Of a stretch of DNA of 64,000 nucleotides, positions 48,686 through 60,490 are shown one piece after another; position 1 is the first letter of the stretch; every line of letters begins with the position of its first letter. The stretch comes from Viscum album (taxonomy: Eukaryota; Streptophyta; Magnoliopsida; Santalales; Viscaceae). A program made the translations under genes and the position numbers. The notes below the pieces were generated by a model. The model did not search any database, was not told the DNA's origin, and saw only the letters and a program-made list of their open reading frames with translations. The DNA lies in NCBI GenBank assembly GCA_963277665.1, contig OY728137.1, positions 1,174,306,670-1,174,370,669 of the forward strand. The letters run 5' to 3'.

Positions 48686-50031
48686 TGTAACACCTAAATA
48701 TTTTATAGTATGTTTCATTTTAAATAAATTTAATCTTTTCAATATCTTACATTGTACAGAACATTGATCTTAAACAAACATCACAAAAAGCATGTCATTA
48801 TTTTTAGACGACCATTATAACCCAGACATTTAATTAGTGGGAATGAATAGTATTTACCACATTATGAAATATATAATTCTCAAACTCATTGTTAATATAT
48901 TAATTTTTTCTTATGGAAGAAACACATAATTTTTAGGAAAGTCATTTTTGTTCGTCAAATGTATGTTTTCTTCAAAAAGTGATTTTTTTTACATTCTATG
49001 AGATAAAATATAATTTATTTCTTGAAACTTTTATAATTTTTTTTGATAAAATTAAAATAATATTTTGATTCATCATTTCAAAATTATCATATGATAATTT
49101 TTTGAAATGTTTTATTTTTTAGTGAATAGTAAAAAATTACCAATTTTTATAAAAAAAACTTTTTATTTATATTTTAAAATTTAAATTATTATTAAATTAA
49201 ATTTAGTACTATTTAGTTATATATAAACTAACTAATTTCATAAAAAACTTTTATAACTTATTTAGGAATTAGTACATTTATGGTCTTAAAAAGCATATTT
49301 TTTCGAAAAACATTGTCTGTCTTTTCGTTTTGATGATTTAATTTTATATTTAATTTTGAAACATATGTGTGTTGAAATTTTAAATTGTAATTCCATATTT
49401 TAAATTTATATTTACCATTTATGTTATAATTTTATTTTTTATTTTTTTTAAATAATTTATTTTGGTAAAAAAGATTTACCACAATACAGGTAAAATAATG
49501 TTGCAGGTTAATGTCAAAAGGTAAAATCATAAAGTACCCAAAAACTAAAAAATTAAATGTATATTTGATATTTTTCTCAACCTTAACTACACTTTACAAC
49601 ATTAATTATAATCCAAATTAGTTGGAATTAAATCCACCCAAATTTCATTGGCTTTAAATTTAAAATAATCCCTATTTAATCACTTAAAACTTCCCCTCAT
49701 CAAGTATAAATATCACTCTTAACTATCTCATTTCTCTTAAAAAGACATGTTTATTTTCAAATATATTCTAAATACTATCTTACCCACTCTCCCCACTTAC
49801 ATTTGTTGTTGGTCTCACACAAAGACCAATTCTATGTTCCATAACAAGCCCTTCAAGGAGGTGATATTCAGAAAGAGGTTGAAGTATTTGTTGAGACCAT
49901 GTTATTGTATTGTAATAATTTTTAATATTTTTGGACTTATTTTTTGATCCACTTATTGAGATGGATTGGGATTATAAGTCCCAATGTTCCCTAAATCAAT
50001 ATCATAAAAATAATAAATATATTTTATATTA
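48686..50031 (+). repeat. 3' LTR of element A (truncated)
   Basis: Starts TGTAACACCTAAATATTTT and is homologous to 20801-22000. A GTATAAATAT word at 49704 sits at the promoter position. Clear homology fades near 49880; 49881-50031 is undetermined. It is cut by the probable start of Tekay-2 at 50032. The 66-codon open frame 49747-49947 is probably fortuitous. Confidence 0.65.
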
Positions 50032-51769
50032 TGAATGCTTGGATTCTTAAAAAAATGGGACATCTTCTAAATGTAATCTTAGATTTGAAATTTCAAATCA
50101 TGGTTGAGTCTACTACTTTATGTTTACCCTTGGCATGACATAATATTGGTTAGTGAAGGGTGGTTTTATTTCATGACCATTGGAATGTTTGTAATGTCAA
50201 AATAAATAATTAAATTTATATACTTTAATTTTTTAGGATAATTCAATTTCTGTATAAATTTTTTATTAAGACGAATTAATAGGGTTTGTCTTATAACCAA
50301 AGAATCATTAAGAGGAGTTCTTCCACACTCTCATTGTAGAATTGGAATCATACAATGATGAACCTCTACATCTATGTAGATTTAGAATATACAAACACAA
50401 TGACTCCTATCTTTATTGGTGAGCATGTTCTTCGACAACGAACAATCCAATTCGAGGTAGGACTTAACAATTAGTGGATTATACCCCATTTGATTAAATT
50501 GATTGAGCTAGATTGATTTTATTTCTTCAATCCATAGTAATTGAATCTTTTCAAGCACCTGGGTACTAACTTTAAATTTATTATTCAATCTATATCTATT
50601 GTTCCATGCTTTCTCACCCAAATATCCCAAATTGTATTTGTAAACTAAGAATGCTTTGAAAAAAATTGTTTCACACTATTTTCTTATACATTTTCAAAAT
50701 ATATTCTTCAGGTAATTCCCTAAATGGCCTATGGGGTCTCGGTTTGACATTTATGGGTAGGATTGAGTCTTACAAGACCCCTAGAATCATGACAGATTCT
50801 TGAGCGTTGAATGTTTTGTACAAACAAAGAAGAGTGGGGATGAATTAGGGAATAATGGGTTATACTTTGATGGATCTAGAATTTGTTACAATTAATGTGC
50901 ATTTGGAGATGAAAAATGCATACAAAAAACCACAAGGACAAATCAAGATCTGATTTAAAGCCAATATATGGATAAAAATGATGATCGAAGCCTCACCCTT
51001 TAGTTTTTGGTGACATGCGGGTGAGATATGAGGAGGTTATCTGAGATCATGAATAATAAACAATATTTTCATTTTCTATGAAAAAAATGGCTACACACTG
51101 TTTATCCTAAAAAACACATAATTTGTACTACCCTGGATGCGATGGGTTGGGTTTTTCAAGTTTATAAGTATCACATGTCGTGTAGGACCCCCTACATACC
51201 ATGTGACCCATGTTTTAGAGACTTGGCATGTATTCAGGGAGGACATGGGAATGGGAACCACCGAGAACATGTCATGTACTAGAACACAGCTTGGGTACAT
51301 AGACACAGACCGGATGAAATGGTAGTGGGGCCATTCTAGTAGACATGCTATGTACCATAGCACATGGGCATGGGAATATTTACCTGGACAAAAAAATTGG
51401 CCTGAGAAAGACCTTATTTGGATGAGGCATAATGTGTAAACACTCTATACATTATGTATGGCCACACACATAGTGAGACATGTATAATCATGGATATGGG
51501 AAGCCAATGATGTAGTACCATACACCATGTGGGTCCCCTCACACACAATGTACACCTTCTTTCGTTTTGTGGAAACTTCAATCTCTTATATCTCCTTAAT
51601 TTTAACATAAATTTTGGACCAATGGTAGCCTATCCAGTCTATCTTTATACATAGAAAATGATGGAACCATCCTTGGTGGATTTTTTTATACAATGTTATA
51701 TGTTCTAGGCATGATGCTTATATAGGCTATTCTCGATAATGGTAGTGATCAGGTAGGACCGTCAAATAG

Positions 51770-52300
51770 ATAAGAGCGGCGCCCTCCAATGGGGTAGGTA
51801 ATGGGTCCTCAATTGACTATTAAATTTAAACCTCTATCTATCTTTGGGATTTTTACTCTGCTATATATTAGAGCAGAACCCTCCAACTAAGATATGGTGT
51901 GGTTCCTCTACCTATCCACAAAGTGCCACCCTCTAGTGGAGTCACGACATGGGTCCTCAACTACTAGAGTGTCACCCTTTTGTTGGGTGCATCAAGGGTC
52001 CTCTATCTTCTATTTGAGGGAACACTACTGTGGAGTCATATCATGTTTCCATGACTACTTTCAAGCAAACCTCCAATCGGGCTAGCCATGGGTCCTCTAC
52101 TAATTACTTGAGTGCACCCTCTAGTCAGGATGGAAATGGGTCCTCAACCATCAGAGTGGACCCATCCTACAAGCTAGGGAATGTGTCCTATATCAACCTA
52201 CTATATGGATCCCTCTTATAGAGTTAGGTTATGATTCAAATACCTATAGTGTAGAACCATCCAATTTTACCAGGGCATCAGCCCTCTACTTAGAGTTTTT
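51770..52300 (+). repeat. Degenerate ~45-50-bp minisatellite in Tekay-2 LTR
   Basis: About ten units, each with an ACCCTCCA or CCCTCTAGT word, then a GGG patch, then ATGGGTCCTCAAC or a variant, then AGAGTG. Clear ATGGGTCCTC copies occur near 51808, 51950, 52088 and 52136; related CCTCTA and CCTCCA words lie between. Unit length varies. Confidence 0.75.
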
Positions 52301-52481
52301 GACACAAGATTGTGCAACACTATGGAAAGGTGTGCCTTTACTTAAATGTTTTTTCGTTGGGTAGACATGTGAGAAGCTAGGAATCATTAAAGGACTCTTA
52401 TAATTGTAGGAACTCTATCCTGGGATGGGCTATGAGATGGATATCCCCTTTATCTCTCATTTTGAATTCATTTGTTTGATA

Positions 52482-52499
52482 ATATATATATATATATAT
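52482..52499. repeat. AT microsatellite
   Basis: Nine AT dinucleotides in the Tekay-2 LTR. Confidence 0.9.
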
Positions 52500-53096
52500 C
52501 TTTATCCATGTAATTGGATTTTCTACTCTATTTTCTAGGTAGATATGTAAATCTATTTATATTGGGTAACTTAGGGATCCCACCTTCATCTTTAGGGGAA
52601 TCATGCTAAGTATGTATACGGTTATCCTTGTATAGGCTTTGACAAGACGTGTCATGTCTTATGAAAATTATGGATAGGTCAACATAAATTATAGGCAAGA
52701 AAATTGATACCTCATGTGTTTGGCCACGTACGATAGTCAAGGCTTGGAGATCTAGATCCAAGCTCTTTTAGAACTTTACATTTATAGTTTTTTTTCAATT
52801 GGGACATCTTTATAGATGGGAAAATGGTTTTTCACTTTAATTGTTAGCTTTCACTATCAAACTAATTATATTACCTAGAGTTTTTTCATTTATGGTTATT
52901 ACTCTAGATGTTGCATCTTATTTCATTACACTTCACTTATACATTGAGATTATATGGTGTGTGTGTTTCCATGTACACTACGAAAAGGTCTCTAATACTA
53001 TTAATACCTTTTGATGTGTGTCTCTGTCCCCTGTCCAGTGGAGGTGGTCTTAGGGTAGCTGTAGCTCGAGCCCTATTTTGTTTGGTCATGGTTGAT

Positions 53097-53108
53097 TGGT
53101 ATGAGATG
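53097..53108 (+). promoter_or_regulatory. Primer-binding site of Tekay-2
   Basis: TGGTATGAGATG matches 9-10 of 12 bases of TGGTATCAGAGC, just after the LTR. Confidence 0.6.
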
Positions 53109-53370
53109 TTGTTCAATCAGTGAGATAGTTTTTGGAGTAATCCTATTGTGGAGATTTTATTTGGATATTGGGTGATAATGTAGAAGTTTCTTGAGTGTGC
53201 ATTTTAGGATGGGAAACCTAGTGTTGGTGTGGGGGCCTATGTATCCATTCACTATGACCATGACTACTAGCTTATCGATTCTAAATACCACAACATTGGT
53301 TATATGGATCAATGATACATGAATCATATAAGACTGAGTCTTTTGATAGTTATTCATGTGTCTACTTGTC

Positions 53371-53371
<1 letters not shown>

Positions 53372-53405
<34 letters not shown>
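53372..53405. repeat. AT microsatellite in Tekay-2 leader
   Basis: About 16 TA dinucleotides. It creates the Tyr-Ile repeat of the spurious minus-strand frame 53157-53462. Confidence 0.95.
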
Positions 53406-53407
<2 letters not shown>

Positions 53408-53454
53408 TCATCCAATTGTGGTACAACCTGATTAAATTTTCAAGATGCCACTGC

Positions 53455-54640
53455 AATGACAACTAGGTAGGATATTGATTTTGGATTGTGAGAAAGGTCC
53501 ACTGAGTGATGAGGCCTCCATTTAGGTTCCACCCCATAAGATCCTTCATCTATTTGGATATGTAGGAACACCGAAACCTTTTATGTATCATGTCATACCG
53601 GTAGATTAAGATGAGGATGTGCACAAGCTTAGTGCACTGCATGACTTGCAGATCTAGAGACCACTGAGGTTCCACAATGATCTAGATCCCCATATATTAG
53701 AGGATTGGATAGATTTAGTGCTTTCTATTTTCATTATTATCTAAGCAATAATGGATCAGGTGATTTTATAGGTAGTTATACATTTAGACAGAGAAGGTTG
53801 GCACTGGTGGATTATTTTTACACAGATTCAGGTTGAGTTGTCACTCTCATGGCCTAAATTCTAGCAACTATTCCATGGGGATTACTACAACTCCTTCTTA
53901 CAAAAGATTTATTTTCTAGAGATTCAAGAGCTACATGATGGAGGGATGAAAGTGGTTTATTTTCTGTTAGGTTCATAGACCATATGTGTTTTTCCCTGGA
54001 CATGACCCACGATTCATACTTCCAAGCATGAAATTTTGATAACAGTCTCCATAAAAAATTGTCCGTGTGGTACCCTTGTGTATTCCCACCTATTATGAGG
54101 TGTTGGAGAAGATGCAGGTGATAAAGAGGTTCCTATTAGAGGGAATCCAAGCTACTGGAGTTGAATGTTTGTGTTATAGAGATGAGTCATCTACAACTGC
54201 CATCAGATGCTATTCAACATGATCTCAGCATAGGATATCTTCCCAAGACATGGGACGAGCATATGGTTAGGGGTATAACAGAGGACTATGGAATAATGTA
54301 GAGGTGTGGTTATATGAATGTGATGGGAGAGACCACATGGTGTTCTATTTCTCAACCTAACATGCTGAGGAGTGTAGGATGATAGATGGTGGATCACCAT
54401 AAAATAGGTTCATGGATCTCCCAGGCAATGATAGGGAGGTCCCTAGAGAAGAAGATCTATAAGTGGTGCAGGCAAGGCTCTTGGAGGAGCTATGGGTGGG
54501 GTAAAATGCTATGTTATCCTTTAACCACCACAACTAAAAAGTCTATATCAAGATCAAGGAATTAGAGGTCAAGGGAAATAACTACTTCAAGATATGGAGG
54601 TGCATTCCCCAATGACACATGAGATGATTAGTGGTATGAT
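53455..54640 (+). pseudogene. gag: Tekay-2 gag remnant
   Basis: LRFHNDLDPHILEDWIDLVL near 53668 corresponds to the GDLDP...KDWLEE block of Tekay-1 gag. LEIQELHDGGMKVVYFLLGS near 53917 matches MDIQELLQLY...VANYSLRF. Stops and shifts are dense and no zinc knuckle with its Cys residues was found (expected near 54350-54500). Confidence 0.6.
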
Positions 54641-55089
54641 CTTTGTTTATTATACTCTTTCCATAATACTATTATAAATATGATAGAGTCATTCCATCAT
54701 CTCTATAATCCGTGTGTGAGAGATAGACCTCACATTTGAGGATTTATCCCAATAGCTTTGTCTTGAGGTTCCTATAGGGAATGATTCTTCTATATCTTTC
54801 ATCTACCTGTAGTGTGATATATCAGACAGTGGAGAAAGGGTCTTTTTAAACATTTTTGGTCATTCCAATTGAATATTATGACATCATCTTCAGTATTGAT
54901 TTTGTGTCCATGGTATGATCCCAAATTGACTATCATCGCTGATGAGTTATATTACCATGCAATGATGGTACTAGAATATTATTTATGAGTGAGAGATATC
55001 TAATGGCATGGTGAGAAGGTTTTCCTAGAAGGATATTGTAGTCGATCACCCATCAGTTGGTGAGTGTATCCCTTAGTACAGAGGGACCA
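54641..55089 (+). pseudogene. pol: Tekay-2 protease region, strongly decayed
   Basis: Positioned between gag and RT. Its opening (54640-54720, a TTTGTTTATTATACTCTTTC strip, then AT-rich) resembles Tekay-1 30900-30960 at the DNA level. No DxG active site is recognisable. Confidence 0.35.
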
Positions 55090-55990
55090 TTAGGAATCTG
55101 GATTCCTTCAATCATGGAGTATTTCTTAGATGTATTCCTAAAGGATGCTCTAGGACTACCTTCAAATATAAGATATATAGTTTTGTATCAACTTTAATCC
55201 CAAGACTACTCTAGTGTCCTTTTTCATATATTATATGGCCCCTAATGAGATTTAGGGGCTGTAGTTTTAGTTTATGGACATTCCAGATATGGGTTTTATC
55301 AGACACAGTGTGTCCCCCTAAGAAACTTCAATTTTTTCATGAAAAAGGCAGATGAGATCTTAGATATTTTCGTGTATTATACTCACCTGAATGAAAAGAT
55401 GATTAAGAACATGTACCCCTTAATAAATATTGAAAACTTATTTAATTATTTTCAAGGAATGATATGGTTCTTGAATTTTGATCCCAGGTATGGCTACTAC
55501 CTTTTGAGGGTTAGCGAGGATGATATACAAAATCTGGAATTGTGATGTCACTAAAAAAACTATGGGTTCATCGTAATTCTCTTTGATGTGATGAATTCCC
55601 CCAATATGTTAATAGATTTTATGAACAAGATCTTCCAACCAAACATGGAATAGTTTGTGGTTTTCTTTGTTAATGACATACTCATATACTCTTTCTCATA
55701 GAAGTACCATGAAGAGCACATGAAAATGGTCCTAGTTCTTTTCTTGAGTACTAGATTTATGGTAAGCTAATGAAGTTCTTGTACTAGATTCATGAGGTTC
55801 ACTTTATGGTCAATGTCATTTCATTGTATGTATTAGCTATGGACCTGGTGAAGATTGATGCAGTGCATTCTTTGGAGACACCAAAGAGCATGTTGGAGGT
55901 GTGGAGTTTTATGGGATATGCAGGATATGACTGGATTTTTTGGATGACTTATCTGTGATTAACCCCTTTTAACCACCCTATCTTGGAAAT
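55090..55990 (+). pseudogene. pol: Tekay-2 reverse transcriptase remnant
   Basis: Blocks in order: a FLDVFLKDALGLPS-like segment (55120-55165), DIPDMGFIRHSVSP (55278-55318), then the 68-codon frame 55339-55545 with YPLINIENLFNYFQGMIWFL and FDPRYGYYLLRVSEDD, then VILFDVMNSPNMLIDFMN near 55575. The catalytic box is FVND at 55666-55677, so the first Asp of the DD pair is Asn. FLSxx...YDWIFW traces follow. Confidence 0.8.
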
Positions 55991-56460
55991 AACATCCACT
56001 TATAGGGACTGAGTAGCACGAAAGTGAATTATAGGAGGCGAGGCTGAGGATATAGGGTGATCATGTTTTGAGACTAACTGAGGAGGGTGTGGAGTATGTA
56101 GTGTATTATGTTGCCTAAAAAGATATTATTGGATATACTTTGATGTAGATACATGAAATTATTTAATATGGGTCAAGGCTATTGAGACCCCATTATCATA
56201 ACTACACAAATCATGACCTAGAGTTTGATGTGCAAGTCATTACTCTTAGGATGTGGAACAATTATGTATTGGGAGAGTGCTTTTTTTTTACCCAAACCAT
56301 AATATTCCTAGTTATATCTTCATACAAGGATACTAGAACATAAGATAAAGGAACTTCTTATAATTACTACAGTACTATTAATTTCATATAGTCTATAGTC
56401 TTGGGAATGGAAAAATTGTAGTAGATTCCCTTTAGTAGGAAGTCTCATGATTTTCTGGGG
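55991..56460 (+). pseudogene. pol: Tekay-2 RNase H remnant
   Basis: HYHNYTNHDLEFDVQVITLR at 56193-56252 matches the family's NYPTHDLELAAVVFALK block. The YTDHKSL motif is replaced by a degraded FTQTIIFLV-like segment near 56290. Confidence 0.6.
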
Positions 56461-56639
56461 TAGGAGGTGTCTAAGAAGTTTGTTTCCTTATAGATGACGC
56501 TGGTTGAGTAGGAGGATTCAACTATTCTTTTGTCGATGGTGTTGAAAAATATATTTCTCGATTTTATGAGAGAGTCCCAATTGGGATACATTGGATGTGA
56601 GGTCTTTCATTATTATATTTCCTTAAGAGATTCAGTAGA

Positions 56640-57564
56640 TGGGTTTTTTGGAGGAAATAATGTCATCCTTTTCTAGGGATAGATGGTGGATCTAGTAATG
56701 ATGTGGGAAAAGGTGTTGAGGGAGATTCATACATCTCATTATGTTGTACATCATGGTGAGGGGAATATGTATAGGGACTTTCAGTGGAAGATTTGTTTGG
56801 CTTACATGAGAAAGAGAATGGCTGAGTTCTTATCACAATGCTTCACCTATCAACATTTGAAGGCTGAGCATCATGTTTTAGCAGGATTGTTGTAACCCAT
56901 TTATAACTAGAAGTGGAAATGTGATAGAATATCCATGGACATTGTGACATGGATTCTTCAGATAGAGAGAGGTCATGACACTATCTAGGTGATAGTTAGC
57001 TGGCTCACGAAGTTGGAATGTTTCCTTTCTGTCAGGGGGTAGAGTTCAGTGGGGAGTTTGGGGAAGTTATACATGTGAGATATTTCTTTCCTTCATTGGA
57101 TTCCCTTGACTATTTTCTCCCATCGTGATACATGGTTTATTTTATAGTTGAGGATATTCATGGAGATAGAATTTGGGGCCCAAATTAGGATGAGTGCATC
57201 CTTCCACCCCTAGACAGATGGGATGACCATGTGCATTATACTATATCTAGAAGATTTACTAAGAGATTTCATGTTGGTCTTTGTCCAGATCTAATATGAT
57301 TACATTCCACTAGTATAGTTTGTTTTCAATAATGGATACCACTCTACTATCATCATGACACCTTCTTAAACCCTGCTGGTCGCCCTTGTGCTAGAAATCG
57401 ATTGATGATACATTAATTTTTGGGCTATAGATGGTGCATGTGATAATCGATAAGGTATAGGTCATCCATGAGTTTATAAGGGAATCTCAGAGTAGGAAGA
57501 ATTCAAATAAAGATTGAAATTATAGGCCTTAGGTGTTCGAATTTTTAGGCCATATTATTCTTAG
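56640..57564 (+). pseudogene. pol: Tekay-2 integrase remnant, cut by E3
   Basis: The 70-codon frame 56683-56895 contains the zinc-binding region: HTSHYVVHHGEGNMYRDF, then CFTYQHLKAEHHVLAGLL, where the family has CLTCQQVKAEHQ: the last zinc ligand Cys is Tyr. SMDIVTW near 56933 keeps the first catalytic Asp. The second region reads SHRDTWF (family SDRDPRF), and at the third the Glu position is lost (TDGMTM for TDGQSE). FIRESQSRKNSNKD near 57473 is the downstream block; the frame then stops at the E3 LTR. Confidence 0.75.
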
Positions 57565-57829
57565 TGTAACACCCCAATCTTCCACGGTACACTTCTCTTT
57601 GAATAATATAATAGCATGTGTTGTACGCCACACTGAGTTCAAGCGCACCACGACTTACCAAACTAGCTGATCAAAATAGGTTATGAATAGTATTAACTGA
57701 ATTTTATATATTATATTATCCTTATAAATTTAATCCATATTATGAGTTTCTAAGATATTATTTATGAACAAATTCATTTTTTTCAGATAAAAGAAGTATT
57801 TTTCAAAAAATGAAATTTTACCGCCTTTT

Positions 57830-58660
57830 TAATGGAGAAGCCTTTTTAAATCCAATATTTGAAACTTTTATATATTCAATTTGAAAAAATTAAATTCTTC
57901 TTTAGAATCGGGACATAAGAATTTAGTTTCAATAATGTTTTGGTGTCTTTCTGTTAACTTTCATATTTGGGTGAATAGTGAAAAATACAATATTTTATCT
58001 AAAAACAACTTTTTTAATCAAAATAATTTATATTGTTAAATTATACATTTTAAGGGTTTTGAAGTATAAATAGATTATATTTTTACTATTTAATCCAATA
58101 ATTTTCATTTTATGTAATTTCACCTTGAAATTGGATATAAACATGTGTCAAACTTTTGACAGTTATTATTTCTTAAAAATACGCCTTTTGGTTTCGAAAG
58201 CAGGAATCAATTTTAAATTAATAAATGCAACTTTTATGTTATTAATTTGGTAAAATAGACTTCATTTTTGGATTTGGAATAATGAAATTATCCTAGGGTG
58301 AAATTTTGGTACTTTTCGGATAACTTTCATATTTTGATGAATTGTGAAAATTACAAAATTTTAATTAAAAACAACTTTATTAATCAAAATAATTAATAAA
58401 TTATGAATTTGAGTGGTTTTAAAGTATATTTAGAATATATTTTTACCATTTAATTAAATGCTTGTCATTTGACATAATTTCACAATTAAACTAGACATAA
58501 ACAAGTGTCAATCTTTTGATAGTTATTATCTCATAAAAACACGTTTTTTGTTTTAACAACGGGAATTAATTTTAAATTATTTTCTGCCACTTCTATGTTT
58601 TGAATTTGCAAAAATGGATTCCATATTTGGAATCAGGATGTTTCAATTGTGTAAATAGGT
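57830..58660 (+). repeat. 366-bp tandem duplication in E3 LTR
   Basis: TAACTTTCATATTTGGGTGA at 57955 recurs as TAACTTTCATATTTTGATGA at 58321, and AAACATGTGTCAAACTTTTG (58139) as AAACAAGTGTCAATCTTTTG (58500). A partial third copy ends near 58640 at ATTCCATATTTGGAATCAGG. Element A has a single unit here. Confidence 0.85.
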
Positions 58661-59674
58661 AAATTTTATTTTTAGACATTTTGAAAAATTACTTTGGTAA
58701 ATATTTTATTTACCATGGTTAAAGGGTAAATCTGGTAAATTAGAGATAAAAAATAATATTATAATAATACAAAATTACCCTAAAACGTGTCTTAACCATA
58801 TTGGTTGATACATGTCTGACCATGGACATCTTTGGGTCGATTTTGGGATCCCATGGATCCACTTGTAAGTGATAATGACACTTTATATTAATTAAGTTAA
58901 AGTAATTACAAAAATGTCATAAGCATATATCTTTTAGAAACACAATTGTTACATAGGGTTATATATGTTTTATTTTAGACTATAAATATTCAATATAAAG
59001 ATAAAAAGATTTCCTACATAATTATATTTTATTTATATTTTTTAGACATTAAATAAGCTAATTTATTTATGACACAGTGATGATGTAGTAATTACAATAA
59101 TAGTGAAAAATTAAAATAATTGATATTATAAATACCCAAATAAATATAATATGAGACTTTTTATGAATTAAACTAATTTTAAAAGATATTATGACATGTG
59201 AGGATTTATTTAATTAACTATTTTTGAAGTAATCATTCTGTTATGATTTTGACAAAAATCAATTGTTGAATAGTGTGAAAATTGACATAAAAGAGTTTTT
59301 AAAACAAATATTATATTATTAATTGATATTAAATTCCTAAAAATCTAAGGTTCGGACAAGAAACTTATATAATAATAGCTGTATCATTAATGGACCACTT
59401 GGGGGTCTCTTGGATGCATATATTTATTTTATTAACCATATAATATAAAAATACAAAGAGACATTGTAAAAGTAAAACTAATTAACTAAGAGTTAATACT
59501 TAAAGATAAGGTTAATATAGTGACCCAAACCTTTCTAAATTCTATTGGTTGAGTGATTTTCGACCCATCCCCACCTTAAAATTTAAATAATATACTTTTA
59601 AGCCATTATAAACCGAATATCAATTTATTATAAAATAATATTTCTAGATTTTCCTAAAGAGCCCCTCCTCCCCC

Positions 59675-59684
59675 TTATAAAAAG
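59675..59684 (+). promoter_or_regulatory. TATA box of E3 LTR
   Basis: TTATAAAAAG after a GCCCCTCCTCCCCC strip; the same arrangement occurs in LTR C and element A. Likely RNA polymerase II promoter of the element. Confidence 0.6.
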
Positions 59685-60076
59685 AAAACAACTTCTAACC
59701 AATTACTCATACCTCTAAAGCCTTTTGGCTCGTCCAACCTCTACCCAATTAAGATCCCTACATCCCTATCCTATTTTTAGAAGCCTTACCTTAGGAAGAA
59801 TACACTTAAATAGTCCTTTTTAGTTCAAACCAAAGGGAGTTACCCAAATTAAAGGTAACAATTTCTCTTAGCTTCTTTTCTTTTATTTTACTTCTCCAAC
59901 CCCTAAACTCTCCTTATTATTTTCTTTTGTAAAAAAACCAGTATCCTAAATATACTAGGATATTTTTATTAGAATTATTATAACTACACTTACACACACA
60001 TCCATCTAATGGGTGATGAACATAATGTTTCTGTGGATGGAAACCAAAGGCCTCACGAAGCGATGATTGTTCAATT

Positions 60077-60490
60077 ATCTCCTACCACCTCTCATGGTGG
60101 CCATTATGATGGCACTATAATTAAATATGATATTAATTATATTTAGTTTATATATAATCTTCTTTAATTCCATTTTATATCATACCATTATTCATTTCAT
60201 GTTGTATATATATACGATAATTTCATTTGAGGAAGTGCAGACTACCGCCCCCTCAAAGTGATTTGACTCGTTAATACCATACATGGAACGTATAAAGGAT
60301 AGTGTTAATGAAATTAAGTAACACATATAATATATTATATTATACTGGAATAATTATATACCTATGTATAATTTGGTTTTTATTTCTTTTAAAATGAAAA
60401 ATGAAATGGAAGTAGCATTCGTGCGTATGTACGGACTACCGTCTCCACGAACGCAATGAGATTCATTTACCCCATCATATACATTCAAGA
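60077..60490 (+). repeat. Three diverged ~160-195-bp units in E3 LTR
   Basis: CTACCACCTC (60081), CAGACTACCGCCCCC (60238) and CGGACTACCGTCTCC (60432) each head a unit whose later part has a CATACATGG or CATATACATTC word. LTR C has two such units. Confidence 0.6.

Larger units (their letters stand above)
50032..53093 (+). repeat. 5' LTR of Tekay-2
   Basis: The end is well placed: a CCCCTGTCCAGTGGAGGTGG strip (53028-53047) and TCATGGTTGA before the primer site parallel CCCCAGTCCTATTGGAGGTGG and TCATGACA of Tekay-1. The start is proposed at TGAATGCTTGGATTCTT, similar to Tekay-1 TGCAATGTCTTGGATTTTT; this gives 3.06 kb, in line with 2.87 kb. It contains a CATG-rich block (51160-51560) and a minisatellite (51770-52300). 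Open frames between 51091 and 52221 are by-products. Confidence 0.55.
50032..57564 (+). mobile_element. Tekay-2: degenerate Ty3/gypsy chromovirus, right end cut
   Basis: Second chromovirus on the plus strand, related to Tekay-1 but much more decayed: long 5' LTR, primer site, gag, RT, RNase H and integrase in order. It is interrupted at 57565 by E3 inside the integrase region. The remainder, including the 3' LTR, must lie beyond the window. The left limit depends on the LTR start, which is uncertain. Confidence 0.75.

Noticed and set aside
51770..52300. CRISPR-like regular spacing of repeats
   Set aside because: Units are degenerate and contiguous with no unique spacers, and the sequence is a plant LTR; it is a minisatellite.
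53157..53462. 101-codon minus-strand frame with a Tyr-Ile run
   Set aside because: Produced by the TA microsatellite; no other coding evidence.
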